A stretch of DNA of 64,000 bases from Epiperipatus broadwayi. Its lineage: Eukaryota; Onychophora; Udeonychophora; Euonychophora; Peripatidae. Shown piece by piece: positions 34,371 through 48,675 of the stretch; within the stretch, counting starts at the first letter, position 1; every line of letters starts with the position of its first letter. A program made the translations under genes and the position numbers. Location of the stretch: contig JAQFVV010012667.1 of the NCBI GenBank assembly GCA_028023455.1, positions 1,226,501 through 1,290,500 on the forward strand, given 5' to 3'. The notes under the pieces are model-generated. The model searched no databases. It was not told where the DNA came from and saw only the letters and a program-made list of their open reading frames with translations.

Positions 34371-37300
34371 AAACGAATACAGATATCAAACTTTATTTAT
34401 TACATATATATATAGTGGTTGATAAAGTAAAGTGATCTTATGTGATGTTTGTGCAGTATGTTGTATAAAAGCAAAAATATATACTAATGTAATAATGTTT
34501 TTACTAATATACTCCTAATAAAATGATAAAAGTATCTGATAGGAAAATAGCATGTTTTATTGGCTTGTTGTAAAAAAATGATTCCTTTTTATATAGAGCA
34601 ATAATGTACAAATCTTCTGAGGTCTCAAAATTGATAATTTCAAGTATAATGATTGCATTTAACAAAAATGAGAAATAAAAATATCTGCAATTACAAATAC
34701 TCTTCTATCAATAGTTATTGACACCCATTATAAAGAATTTTAGTCAATAAGTCTAAAATGACAGAACAAATTAAGGAAAAGATGTATAGCTTACCATGAG
34801 ATCAACAAAAAGAATAGATACATTTGATGTGTCATTTCAAAGCTGCTGTTTTCTGATGTGAATGCTGATGTAAGTAATAACTGGTAAATGGTGGCTGAAA
34901 ATGTGTCGTATAGTAGATAAATTTATAATTTACACTTTTACAATCCATGCAATGTTATAACACTTTCAAATTAGTATCCAACACCACTCTCAAATAAATG
35001 AATAAAAATATCAAAAAAACTAACAATTCCTAAGTTATATTTATGCAGAAATAGTTTTATCAATTGGCTGAATCATTAAAGTTCCTCAATGATGGAATCA
35101 TTGCTCCTATTAGTCTTTAATTAAGTTTGAAGTCCATATCCTAATTAACAGTAAATTAATTTACTTAAGGTAATTTTATTTCTGTCAGTAAAGAGAAGAT
35201 AGCTACAATGACCTGAAACTTAGAATTCATAGGACTTAATAACACCCGAGTTATAAACTATAAACAACATAGCAAAAATTTTTTGGTAATCTTGTCAATG
35301 AGATGTAAACATCAATAAATGTCCAAACACCTGTCAATTGGTTTTATTGTTCAATGTCTAATATGTTCATGAAATTCCATTTGAATATTCCCAGCTAGAT
35401 AAGTATCTAATAAGTTGACTGCATCTCCAAATTGTAACTATATAGTCCTATTGTGGCAGAAAAAGTTGGTTTCATTTACCTAATATAGTGATCCAGGTTA
35501 GTGGCTTTCTTGTCATCAATAGTGAATCTTTTTAAAAATCTAAGGCATTGATTATGTATTTTTTAACTTTACAATAAGTCTGCTCATACAATTCTGTATG
35601 TTTGGTTCATAATCTGGGTGCAATTTTGTTAAATTTTGTGATGAATTCTCTTTGAGTTTGATTTTTTCTATGTAAAATTTATTTTTATTTACTTTCTTAT
35701 TCAACTACTTCATGGTGTATATACAATCATTTTATGAAATTATGTTTATCCTACTATTTATAATACGTGAAATAAATTGTAAATTAAATGTTCAGAAACA
35801 TTATTAAATAGGTAAAATAGCTTTTAAATAGCTCACTACAGACCAATAGTTCTTCTTATTGTTCTCTAAATTGGAAAGGAAGCTTTGTAAATGCATAGGC
35901 ATTAGAATTTTCACTGTTTTTCATTTTTGCTGAACTCTCTAGCTAAGATTAGATTCCATATTATCAGTCAAGACTCCATGTTCGCTATTATACAACACCA
36001 TGAAGCAAACTAATTTACGCTGCTATAATATGGACATTTTTCAAGGTTCATTTAACCTGGAATGAAACTCCAGTCCATGGGTACATATATGCATGAATTA
36101 AATATACATGAATATGGTGTTGTTCCGTGTTTAGAATAATAATAAAAAATATTGTATAACCACTTTTGTGACTTTCTAAGAATTTTTTTTATAATCATTT
36201 AATTATAAATTCTTAATGATGAAAAATTTCGTTTAATGTGTGATGATAATCTTTCAGAAAAGATTTTGTATAAAAGTCAGTAATTAATTTTCTAACTTTT
36301 TATTATTCTTTCTTGAAAGACAATGTCTTAAATACTTGGCAGTTTTTTTTTCTAAAAAAGAAAAGGGATTGTTTTCTATCCAATGTCAGCCGTAGAGAAA
36401 TAATTATTTTAGACATGAAAATGTTTTTACTTCAGATTTCTTTACCAACTGATTTACCTGACAATACCTCAACAAAGATCCTTAATTAATATTTTACTAA
36501 TTTTTTTTTTCAAATTAAATCTGATTGGTCGTGTGTGACTTTGAAGGAAATGAACTCCGGCTTTCATTTTTATGATTTTTGGTTGGTTTGAGTTGCCTTT
36601 GACTGTTGTAGTAAGAGGTAAAATTAATTGGCAGTTCTGCGCTGCTCTTCATTACTAATGAAATGTGCAAATTACAAGGAGAAAAACTAGAAATTAAAGG
36701 AAACAGTTTTAAATTAACTGTTTTCTAACTTTTTTTTTTTTTTTTTTCAAGTTTCACTATTTAGATGTAGCAATTAATACATTTTTTACTTGATGTTTTT
36801 TTTTTTTTTAACCTGGTTTATTAAATAAATTTATTTTACTCATAATCTATAATAATCTTTAATGAAACTGGTTTAAGTTTTAAATAAAATGATGGCTTTA
36901 AAATTAATTACTACTCGTTTTTTTTTTTTTTGACATGCATGTGCTATTGTGCGTGTGAGGTTATTCTTATAATTAATTAACTAATAGCTTCTCTATTTTA
37001 AAAAGTCTTTTATAAAAATGAAAAATGACCTAAACACGTTTATGAAAATTCAAAGCCATTTTTTAAACACAGATTTTAAAAAAAAAAAAAGAAACGTAAT
37101 TTAAAAAGTAATTAATTTTATTTTTGTTGGCTTTTTGTTTTTTGTTTTCTATTCATTGACACCATAGTCTTCTATTAACCTCAGTAAGTTTTACAAATTA
37201 TTAGCTGTAGTAATAACAACTCATTATAATCTAATGAATTTTTTAAACATGCAAAAATACAGAAGGCAAAAGGTTCAGATGAGTTTTTACTATCCCTATT

Positions 37301-39000
37301 ATTTGATAAATACAATTTTATGTATTATAATGATTCGCAGATGTTTTGCCTTTGATGTGAAAGTGTTGCCCATTAAGAAATCTGTAATTAATGGAATCTT
37401 TTAAAACGTATATGAACTGATAACTTAAATAAAATAGTACTTCTGAACTTATGATGTAAAGTAATCGGTAGGATAGTAGTTCATATATTATTTGGATTCA
37501 GATTTGAAATTGTTTTTTTTTTTAATAGATAGATTACCCCCCCTCTCTCTCTCCAGGAAGTCAGTCTATAGCATACAGATAAAGTTTTTCCGTTACTAAT
37601 TGTTAAATAGGTCTATTCTTAGTTGGAGAATAAATATATTATAGGGATTGTACAATGCACTAACCCAAAAAGTAAAATATGATTATATTATTTTTTAAAA
37701 AAATTCATAATACAGTAGTTAAAAAATCTATGTGATATACCCATAACCTGAATTCTGAGTTTCTACCCAAGCCAGATGAATATCAATTTATTGGGGGGGG
37801 GGGACTCACTTATAGTTATTCAAATAGTATTAGTAAATAAATGGACACACACACATATATATATATATTAAAGAAAGCCGAGTCTCTTATTAATATCAGT
37901 ATATCATGTGTCAGTGTGATTGCTTTATGCTGCATCCTTTATCCCTGATGAGAGAGATATCATCCTTCTTCAATGCTTACTCCACTGATTATAATTACAT
38001 CTAATACTATTCAAAAATTACCTGTGATAATTCATATCCTTTGTTTTTACTTTACATTTACCTACGTGGGTAAATATATATCTAGGTGCAAGTATAAGTG
38101 AATTAAATTTGAAACCAAAGTTTCATAGTTCAGTATTTAATGAAAATTTTATGTAAATTTATTTTGTTTTATTTTTTGACTATGAATGACATGACATTTT
38201 TAAAATCATGCCTTATATTAAATGTTTTTGCACTATCTCTAAAATCATGTTTATTCATTGTATATAGTACAGTGCACCAATAAGAATTGTAGATTTATTT
38301 AAAAGCAAATATTTTTTTAACTAATTTCCAAATGAATAATGTAAAAATAAAATGATTTGTTCAATAGAATGAATCTATTATAATCAGTTTACCATTATCG
38401 CACTTGAATGTCACATGCCCATAGATAAGTAATTAATCATTTAATTATTTTATTTCATATGTGCTAATTCAATGTTTAAAAATCATCAAAATAAATAGTT
38501 TATTTGAAACCTTCAATATGACTTTTATTTTAAGAATTTTGTCTGGTGTCAATAAGTTTAGCGAAAGTCTCATAAAATATACCTAGGTTAATTTCAAAAA
38601 CATTCAGGTAATATGTTTTATATTTCTACCAGTTAAATACTGTGAATAATTTTTAAAGAGCAACACTTTTGTTAAGAGTTTATACATTTAGCATAAGAAC
38701 TTGAAAAAAAATCACAGCCTATAATAAAAAATATAAAAAAACAATTTTCTATGCATGAAATGGAAAGGTGACAAAATTAGATAAATAAGAAAATAATAAT
38801 TGTTAATACCTTTTATATAATTTATTGTATATTAAAGTAAATAAAATCTAATCAACAATAAATACATTTACTCCATAAAATTATTATATTTTATATGATG
38901 ATCTTTACTTATGGGCGAGTGCTAAATGTTTCTTGTTTATAATTTATCATGTGGTACAAAGTTTTCCAATTGAAAAATGCTTAATATATCATTGACTTGA
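34371..39000. other. noncoding DNA with poly-T/poly-G tracts and one denser patch
   Basis: No gene recognised. Poly-T runs near 36730, 36798 and 36920, an 11-base G run at 37793-37803 and a (CA)n/(TA)n tract near 37846-37868 are present. The patch 36510-36680 is less A+T-rich, with ATTGGTCG, CTCCGGC and TTCTGCGCTGC, and could be a conserved regulatory block. The segment 35080-35660 is also of higher complexity and might be an old repeat that I cannot identify. Confidence 0.4.
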
Positions 39001-39029
39001 TGTAATAAGTCATATATATGATGAAGAAA

Positions 39030-39640
39030 ATAAAAATTTAATTTGAACCAGATGATAACCTCACAAAATGCCAAGAGTATTTTTTTTTGTTAAAGTAGAG
39101 TTATTTGAGCTAGATATCATAATATATATATATATAATTCTTCAAAAAACAATACAATAATTAATATAGTAAATAATATTTTAAAACAAATATAATAGAA
39201 ATACTTTTGACTATTTAAGTAGTTGTTATCAACTATATTCAAATTCAGTTACAGAAAACCGTTATAAATGTCTACACAAACAATTATGGCATACATCAAT
39301 TTTCCCACAATTCATTAATTTTTATATTAGCAGCTTGTCTATTTATCAAATGCTGCTTTCCATTTCTTATTAACATAGCTTCTTTAATTTTAGTTTATTA
39401 TTATTTCTTTCAATACATAAAATCTTAACTTTATTAAAATCAAAATCAAAACCATATATACATGTAACATTATGATCAAAGAATACTGAGGGTGATATGT
39501 CACATTTCTAATACTCTCTTGTCTTGATTTTTGCACTCGTTTATATAGCAATAAATGCTCCTTTGACCTTTTCTTCAATGTACACCAACATTCACCTATA
39601 TATATATATATAAATATATATGCTTTTCCACAAACATACC
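39030..39640 (-). mobile_element. Penelope-like 3' fragment (GIY-YIG), same family as 33-34 kb
   Basis: Minus-strand readings in two frames give IYIGECWCTLKKRSKEHLLL, then YKRVQKS, VFFDHNVTCIYGFDFDFNKV, KILCIERNNNKLK, KEAMLIRN and INELWEN. These match block for block the fragment at 33912-34205. Frameshifts lie near 39470 and 39385. The YIG block is preceded by a (TA)n tract at about 39595-39620 that reads as repeated Tyr-Ile codons in the same frame. Downstream on the minus strand the tail contains ATATAGTTGATAACAACTAC (about 39215-39235), matching the 3' untranslated block of the other copy. Confidence 0.75.
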
Positions 39641-42059
39641 ACCATTTATATATTGCACAACTTTGATTTTTAAATACTTCAGTTTTTACTATTCAAAGAT
39701 TACTTTTAGTTATAATTATATATAAACTAATATTCATTTTCAAAAATTTTAAATAATGTATATAAATAAAGAAATGAAATTATCATTTTTGATTGTCATC
39801 ATTCCATTTATCTAAATTATTTTGCAGCTGATAGTTTTGAATGTTTTTATTGTGTTTACAGAATTTGTATATAATTAAAGTAAATCCATTACTTATTAAA
39901 CTAGTGAACTATTTATTTATTTTTAAATATTTTATTTTTCACTTCAAACAAATGTTGCTCTATGTTATAATAATAAACATAATACGCTTTTTTTTTTCAC
40001 TATGGTGTGTTAATGTTCGTAACTTAGGATATATTTCATTAAATCTTATAATTTGCCGTTTTATAAATTAGCACAACAATTTATTAATAGAAGCTAGTAA
40101 GTACATTTAGTTCTTTTCTTGATATTAGCTTTAAATGATAACTTAATTTACTTTTTATCTAGATAAGAAAAGCATTGTATTAGATATAATCACTACTGCT
40201 TTTAACTGGTAAATCTTTCCCTTAAAAAATATTTTAAAATTAATATATTAATTCCCTATTATCAAATAATTCATAATAAGTATTTTTTGAGTGTCCATTT
40301 CATTTACCTCGTAGTAAACGAGCTTTAAAAACTACATCTTTAATTAAACATTATCTTTGAATATAATAAAAAGTAAATGTAAATATAGATAGTATGTATT
40401 TTATAAAATAAAAAAGAAATACATCATTTTGGTATCATAAAATTTAAAATAAACAATTGCAATAGATTTAATATTGTCCTCCTCCATATATTTACATTTA
40501 AATGTTTAAAATACGCTTTAAACGTATATAGGTGAAGTTAATAAAAATATTCACAAATAATAACGTTTAGCTTAGAGTAATATTATTACATTGCTTTTTG
40601 ATATTAATGGATGACCACTTTTACTCTTGACTTTAATGCTTTTTATTTTTCTCTGATGTATTGATAACATATTAGTCTTCTTTAAGGCTATTAATAAAAT
40701 TTGGAAAAAAATTAAAAAGCAGATACATAAAATATAAATTGAACATCAATTGATATTGTAACACAATGTGAAGATGAATGATTTTTTTTTTTTCATTTTA
40801 TATTTAATCAAGTGAATGTTTCAGATATTTTATCTACTATATAGCAAAATAGTGTATTATTTATTCATTAAATTGCTTATTCATGCTTTTTCAAATATTA
40901 TTTTGGCATAGATCTCCATCTTATTTGTTATTTATTCAGCTTGTATTCAAAAATGTCCATCCTAACATAAAGGAAGTACTTGAAGTTAGTTATAACATTA
41001 TTATAATATGTTTTCCTATATGTTTGTGATGATGGTATTTTAGTTGTATTTATATATTGAACTAAAAACATTCAATACTTAATATTAGATAATAAAAATA
41101 GTCAATATATAAATACAATTATTATAATATATTTTTATATTATTTGATGAACATTTCTTTGCATTTTTTCTAGATTAAATCCCTTTTTTTAGTATTATAT
41201 ATAGTTTGTTTGTTTCTATATTCTGTATATAACAGAATAAAGATTAATGAATCATAGCTTGACTTTCACAATAACATTTTTTTTTTCAAAATGCAATCTA
41301 TAAGAAATACTCATAGAGCTCTGATTTTTATTTCATGCAATTGTAATTGTTAACTCATTTATTAATAAAGAGAAACAATGATTTTTCTAAAGGTTTATAA
41401 CTACCTTATACTTTGCTTGAGTGAATATTTTATTGCATATGCAAAATAAACAAGAATTCGTTTTTTGTTGAATTTTTTTCAGTTAAACTTAGTTGAATTT
41501 GTAAAGTAAGGTTTTATATGTAAAGTTTTAATTATAATACAATTTTAACTCAATCTGTCATATAAAAAATACTTATTCAAATATGTTTTGGTCATTGTTA
41601 ATTTAATACTGGTGATTTAAACTTCATCTGAATTATAATGTTGTTAGCTGCTTAATTATTAATTTTGTTAGTTACATAAAACATATATAATCTAATGTGC
41701 CAACTACCATTTTATATTAAGACTAATAAAATAGAAATATTTTATTACACATAAAATAAATATTGTTTATCTAAAGATTTGTGATAATGGCACTTTGCTT
41801 ATAATTATTTTTGGACTATTTATATATTTTTCAAATATACTCATTCATAATGTTAATAATAAATACATACCTTAATATAGGATATAAATTTTGATCACAA
41901 TTATTCTCTTTTCTTCTTCAGACTTATCTGATCTAGTCAAAAACAATATAGAAAAAGAATTGAATTCCATTGTGTTTAGATTCATGAATACTGAATTTAT
42001 GATAAGTTTCTAACCAATTAAACTATTTTTTTTAAAGGCAATCATCAATAGAAATTATA
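39641..42059. other. A+T-rich noncoding DNA
   Basis: No gene or clear repeat. The hydrophobic frame 39841-40071 (plus) has no known domain and typical chance composition. Confidence 0.5.
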
Positions 42060-42084
42060 TATAAATATATAATTAGAGGGGGTT

Positions 42085-43250
42085 TGAACACAAACTTTCA
42101 AGCTCCATTTAGTCATTCATTTTAACTTATACAACTGATAAACATGATTACATACATGTGAGAAAGATAAATGATCTCCTATATATGTATTTTCTGCTGA
42201 ACCTGCATTCATCAGTTGGTCTGGGTTATCATCTCCCACAATATATATAATCAGTGTTTAGTTTTTATTAAGATATCAAATCTTCAAATTTTAATGGGAA
42301 GGCTTCAATTTTCTCCACTCTCCAACTCTTCAGCTATCCACAACCTTGAAAATATGATGATGGCACGTTCAAAGCCCTTGTTTTTGCCAATTTTTTACTG
42401 TCATATCCATGTTGACTGAAGTCATTCTGCCTCCTTATATGTAGGACCTTAAGCCCATTTAGATACACAAAAGAGATATGGGCAGAATAAAGATATTCCT
42501 GTCCATTAAAGTTTGAAGATTTTCTATTTTAATATAAATCAAGCACTGATGTGTGGGAGATGATGATCTGGACAAACTGATGAGTTCTGGTTCAGCATGA
42601 AATATATTTATTGGAGATCATTTATTTATCTCACATGGGTGTGGTTATGTGAATTGGTTGTATAAGATAAACTGAATGGCTAAAGGGAGTTTGGAAGTTT
42701 GGTTTCAAATTGCAATTGCATCTAGTTTAAGTATAGTTTAAGTATATATACTATATTTGTATTTAAATATTATGTATTCAGCCTTTATTTTTCCCATCAT
42801 CTTCTGGTACTTAAATGGGCTTAAGGTTCTACATATGAGAGATCAGAATGACTTACAGACAATATGGGTATGACACTAAAAAATTGGAAAAAACAAGAAC
42901 ATTGAACATGCCATCATCAGATTTTGAATGACATGTATGGCTGAAGAATTGGAAAGTGGAGAAAAGTAAAGCCTGTCAGTTAATGTTTGAATATTTACTA
43001 TCTTAATATAAACTGAGCACTAATTATACATATGTATGGGAGATGATGATCTGGAACAATTGATGTGTGCTGGATTAGCACAAAATACATATATTGAAGA
43101 TTTCTCACAGATATATGGGCAAGTGTATATGTTGTATAAGATAAACTGAATGAATAAAGGGAGTTTGGAAGTCTTGGTTCAAATCTCCTCTAAATATATT
43201 TAGCTTAAGGAATATATATACTATACTTGTATTTAAACATTATAAATTTA
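42085..43250. repeat. dispersed inverted-repeat family, copy 3 (composite)
   Basis: A three-part repeat. The units at about 42498-42775 and 42975-43250 are direct copies, sharing GGGAGATGATGATCTGGA, TAAAGGGAGTTTGGAAGT and a tail of ATATATACTATA then TTGTATTTAAA. The left part 42085-42460 is the reverse complement of the 42830-43200 region: CAAACTTTCAAGCTCC against GGGAGTTTGGAAG, CTCCACTCTCCAACTCTTCA against TGAAGAATTGGAAAGTGGAG, and CCTTAAGCCCATTTA against TAAATGGGCTTAAGG. The core signature is the diverged form of copies 1 and 2. The tail phrase GGTTCAAATCTCC near 43178 looks like a B-box, so a tRNA-derived origin is possible. No coding sequence. Confidence 0.65.
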
Positions 43251-43300
43251 TATATTTAAATACATGTATATTATCAATGCTAAACTTAATGTAATCAGAA

Positions 43301-43302
<2 letters not shown>

Positions 43303-43380
<78 letters not shown>
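43303..43380. repeat. (AT)39 microsatellite
   Basis: An uninterrupted 78-base AT dinucleotide tract, the longest perfect microsatellite in the window, some 50 bases after the composite repeat ends. Confidence 0.98.
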
Positions 43381-43382
<2 letters not shown>

Positions 43383-45659
43383 CCCTTACTTTTGATATAT
43401 AAAATAGTTTAAAATACAACTAGCTCAGTTACATTATTATGCTTCATTAAAATTTGCATATCTATCTTTAATATACTTTTATATTATCATATCTTAATTA
43501 AATTTATTATCAATCATCAAAATCAATATAGTTCTAGATTATATTAATTAAATAAGTATTTATAAAATTATGAGACTAAAGTTACAAAGTAATAAGCAGA
43601 TTTACACTGAGTCAATATCTCCCAAGATACTGTCTCAATGGCATAAGAATACTATCACTACCCTATCACTTTACCACTACATCTATAGCATTCTTATGGC
43701 TTTTAAATGAAATAAATTATCTTTAATAATACTAAAATAATTCCTAACTTTAACTTAAAATATAATTAAATAATCTCAGGTTCTTCTAAGATTTTAAAAA
43801 TAATAATAAATCATGTAAATAAGTATGATGTGGGATTTTATATCAAACTTAAATACACCTAATTTACTTAAATAATAATAATAAATAATACTAATCTTGG
43901 AGTGTAATTTAATCTCATCTATTTTCTTATATAATTAATCACTAAAAGAATAAACAATCATATGTATATCTTTTATTTCATATGGTATCTTCATTTTAAA
44001 ATAGATTAAAATCTTATACTTAATAATCTGTGGCAATAAACAATATTGTATTCTTATAATGTTACTATAATCATCTTATGACCATTGTAATATTTATGTT
44101 ATGTCAATCAATTCTTATAAGATAATGTTAAGCAAATATTGTATTCATTTCTAAATAATAATAACAAATTCAATTTGTCAAAATATTATGTTTATTTCAA
44201 ATCATCTGATGTCAAAATGCTGAGATGAAAAATAATGAAACTGACCACTTTTAAAACAAATTAACAAATTTATTTACAATAACTTCAAATAAAATTTATT
44301 TACACTATTTACAGTTTATAACTTATGACAACAAATAAAATAAAAATAGGAATACAAATATAAGAGGCTTACACTGTTATTAACTTATGTACTTAATAAG
44401 GAATTACACATTCCTTCAAATGCTATATTACTAATATTACAGTGTGTTTTTCCAAAACGTAGATTTTTTTAAAATAACTAGTAATGTACTTTAATTACTA
44501 CAAATAACAATACATGTCAAGACTATTCATGTAGCATGTGTACATAATGTAGGTTTACCTATTAAATAACTACATTAATTAAATATCATTTATAATATAT
44601 TATAATGTATTCACTTTATTACTAGCATTGCTTAATATCTGTATATAAAATCAATATCTCTTTATAATGTAAAACAAATGATTGGTTATAATTATATTCC
44701 ACCTAATGTAATTCCTGTTATATGTTTTATAAAATATGCATTCTATATCTGTATTATTCAAACATTAATATTTAAATCATTTATCAATTTTAAATTTATA
44801 AAACATTACATTAGATAAATTTTATGATTCCTTTCTGTGTAAAATCATTATTTTACCCTATGTGCTTTACTAACCTTTCTAATAAATTTCTATCTATAAA
44901 ACATATTCTAAACTCATTTAAAACATTTTCCGGAAACAAATATCAACTTCAAATAAAATATTCATTATCCAAATTACTCATACTACATTGTCTATACTTA
45001 GTAAACTTTTCAATCTAAATATAGGCTTCTACTCATAACGTAACTTAACTTATTCAATAAACAAAATACACAAAAATATAGACTTTTAAAATCCTTTTCT
45101 AAATTGCAAAAATAAAATAATTACTTAGATAAATAATAAACATCATTTTAATACTAAGCATAAATAAAAATATCAAAATTATTTACGAAAGAATCATATA
45201 ATTATTCTAAGCTTTTACATAATGTTGTATCATGTTTATATTATAAATTAAAAATTATGCATATTTTAATAAAGTTTGTTGTCAATATAATGTATGTGTT
45301 TTCATAATATATTTATCCATTCATTCTACAACAACATAATATTCAGTTGATCTAAAGAAAAACATATTAAATTCATTAAAAATCATTATACAATATTTTT
45401 ACCATAATAATAATATTGTCCATTCTGCTATCCAGTATTCTTCGGAATTTGCAGCTTCATAAAATAAAAATCATTCACATTTTCACTCATAAACATTCAT
45501 TAGAATATTCGTGTTATATTAATTATAAAAATAAGTTTATGTAATTAATTATTATATTATTTTAAAGTTACTATTTAATAAATGTACCTAACCTACTTTT
45601 TAAGAGTTTAATAATATTTAAATTTTATGTTAAATAAATAAAATAAAATCATATTACAT
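43381..45659. other. A+T-rich noncoding DNA
   Basis: No recognisable gene. The frame 44824-45018 has no known domain. Confidence 0.5.
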
Positions 45660-46735
45660 AGTCCATCGTCGACTTTTGTCCTACCATAAAAGTTCTAACA
45701 AATATCCTCCGTATAAAGTCAATAAAACACTATTTCCTGTTCCGTTGTATCACGTGTTTCTTGAAAGTTTATAATAAAATGATAACGTTCTTTTTTTTTC
45801 AATAAAATAAAAATAAGTTCCCAAGAAAACAAAACAAAATTAAAACAATAGTTATAAGTTTTGTCTGGATCCAGTTCTTCATAGAATATTATTCAAAAAG
45901 TCATTATTTCAAAACTAAGTTATAATTTATAAAATTATCCTTCAATTATCTTAAATTAACTTAGTTTGGCTTGGCTTAGTTTAACTTGATTTGGATATCC
46001 ATGTATTACTTGCGCATTTATAAATACCATATTCCGGTAAGAATTAATTTCTTCATCTATAACGTCCAGCGTTTAGATAACTTTAATAAAATAATTTTAT
46101 TATATTACGATTTTTTAAAATACTTATACTTATAATATATTTGCCTTTTCAAATTATCAATCTCTAGTCTTTTAAGCATAAAGACTTAACAAGGCAAGTA
46201 TTTATTTAAAATTACTACTGCATCTTATATCTTTCCTTAAGATACATATTTTTACTTCTATAATTTGTCAAAATACTTTCTTTTACAGAAATATTTATAT
46301 TTTTTTAAAATATCTATTAGTAATAGACAATAGTAATTTAACTTTTGAAAACTATTTTTAGTCCAAAATACTACTTTTCTCCATCTTGTAGTTTTATGTA
46401 CTAATCCAGCGTCTGTTACTTTTCTAGCATAAAGTTTCTGACATATTTTTCCGATATGCGATGTTTCCATGATCATTTGTACGTAAATTGAGTTTCGATA
46501 TTGAGAAGACGATAGGGAATTATTAAGATATCTACTGCATATTCATTATTTTAAAAATATTATAAATTATTCAATAACACTCTTATGATTTTACAACTGA
46601 TTTTAAGAGCGTTTATAAATTTACTTGGCTATTTTTTTAATAGCACAAACGACTTAGAAGTTTTATTGTAGAGAGATCCCCTCAACAATTGAATCCAACT
46701 TATATACTGCCAGAAACTCCTTATCTGATTGGTAG
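45660..46735 (-). promoter_or_regulatory. CpG-bearing patch with CCAAT and TATA motifs (possible minus-strand promoter)
   Basis: CpG dinucleotides cluster here (for example TCGTCGAC near 45667, TCACGTG near 45751, CGTCCAGCG near 46063, CGATATGCGATG near 46452), whereas most of the window is nearly free of CpG. On the minus strand a CCAAT at 46732-46728 and TATATAAG at 46706-46699 would place a start near 46670. The CCAAT-TATA spacing is shorter than usual. A 72-residue frame at 46476-46258 lies downstream and is not a protein I recognise. Composition is the main argument; an LTR or transposon promoter is an alternative. Confidence 0.25.
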
Positions 46736-46759
46736 GTTTAAACAATCAAAATTTCTTAT

Positions 46760-48540
46760 TTACATATTTACCAACACAATATTAAAAATAAATAATAATG
46801 ACTTATTTAATATTTAATATTTTATTAAATTCTTTTAAAACAATATTTATCATTTATTTAAATCTATTAAATATTCTTTTGAAATGTTATTTCTCACTTG
46901 ATTTAAATCTTAACTTTTATAAGATCATTTAAAATAAATTAAATCTTTTTAAATACGTTACATTTTTAAGACAATATTTTATAAAATCAAATTTAATACT
47001 TTACATTAATATCTTTATTTTTATCTCGTGATAACTCACGTATTATTTATAAATTTATAACATGATTTTGTAAAATAATAATTGCAACTTTATTAGACAA
47101 CTTCCACGCATGTGTGTATAACATCTGTTCTTTATAACACAAGAACGCTTCATAGTCTAAAAATAAACTTAACAATTGCTTTTTTAAAATAAATATTTAT
47201 TTAAATAAATAAGATATTATAACAGATTTTAAAATAATTATTTGATATGATTAAAATCAAATATTAATCTCAATTTAAATACTTATAATTTAAAAGATTT
47301 CTATTCACTTTTAACATATATTTTGAATTAAAAATATCCTTGTCTAATTTTAGCTTGTCTTTTAAATATTTTAGCTTCAAACATTTGTTATTAAATTTAT
47401 TAATACAGTATTACATCATAATCATCATCATTTTAATATCTTCCCAATACCAACACAATTCACATACCAAACACTCATAGATTACTCTAATTAAACTTAT
47501 GGTAACATTACCACAAGCAAAGTCAACATCACACATTTAAAATACTTCTTAAATTTAAAATTTTCCACTAAATTAGCACAAAACTTAAATGGTGACCCAT
47601 ATAAAAGGGCACAATATATATATAAGATTTGAGATAAAACTCATACCACTGTACAATAAACATTTTTAAAAAGTCTATAACCCAGCAGAAGACAATAATT
47701 AGCAGGAATAGAACAGCCATCTATGATTCTGTCTCATGTATTATTATAAAAGTTTGTCTCAAACCCTTAGGTTAGGAAGAAAGAATATGTAATGTATTTA
47801 AATAAGTTTCAAATATTTTTTTTTCAAAAGCTGACATCCTGAAAGTTTCCTCAATTTAAACATATTTTCATTTGTTGAATTGTTGTTGACAATGTTTAAA
47901 TTGAGAAAATTATCATACTTATTGGCTTTGAAAGAAATAATTTTGAAACATATTTAGATACAGTGCATGATTACTTTAAATATTCATTCTTTTCAGTCTA
48001 AATCATTAAGACAAATCTCTATATTAATAAATGAGGCACAGGGATAGATGGCTGATCTATTCTTGCTAATTATTGCCTTATTCTGGATTAGAGAGTTTTT
48101 TTAAAAATATGTGTTGCATGGTAATATGAGTCTTAATTTCAAATATTATATGTATTAAACTATTGGAGATATTCTGTTATATATGTGTGCAAAAATATTT
48201 CAGTGCATATCATTAGCTGAAAATTAAATAGAAATTATTCAAATCACCCTGTCAGCAGCGCCCTCTGTGAATAAATGTAAATCTAAACATCAAACAGGTG
48301 ACTTCAAAAGGGGTAACCTTTTGAGGCAGCTGTTTAAAGACATTACTGAAATATAACGTTTGGGAAAGTGAATATTTTATATATGTATGAGATTTTTTTT
48401 TCTCCATTTTTTTTTTACTTTTTAAAAGTGACATTAAAGATTGTGATAAGTCTTATTATTTGGAAATCGCCCATTAGTCTTGTAATAAAACGAAAATAAT
48501 GAAGGAAACAGAAAGTCTCTGATAAATAAGTATATTAAAT
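46760..48540. other. A+T-rich noncoding DNA
   Basis: No recognisable gene, RNA or repeat. Confidence 0.5.
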
Positions 48541-48548
48541 TTCTGCTT

Positions 48549-48675
48549 GATGGTTGTCTTTGACAGAATAGCCTAGTTGGTTAGAGATCTGACCTTCAAT
48601 TCAATATTCACAAATCTAAAGTCACCAGTTTAATTTCTATTTTAGATTGTCTTTGATGAGGCTAGTAATCTAAAT
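48549..48675 (+). mobile_element. tRNA-derived SINE, copy 2
   Basis: Leader GGTTGTCTTTGACAGAA, then a good A-box TAGCCTAGTTGGTTAGA at 48569-48585 and a degraded B-box (GTCACCAGTTTAATTTCT) at 48621-48638. It matches copy 1 at 27.69 kb in order and spacing. Confidence 0.6.

Noticed and set aside
46258-46476. 72-residue minus-strand protein
   Set aside because: No recognisable domain and no splice or expression support; kept only as context for the CpG patch.
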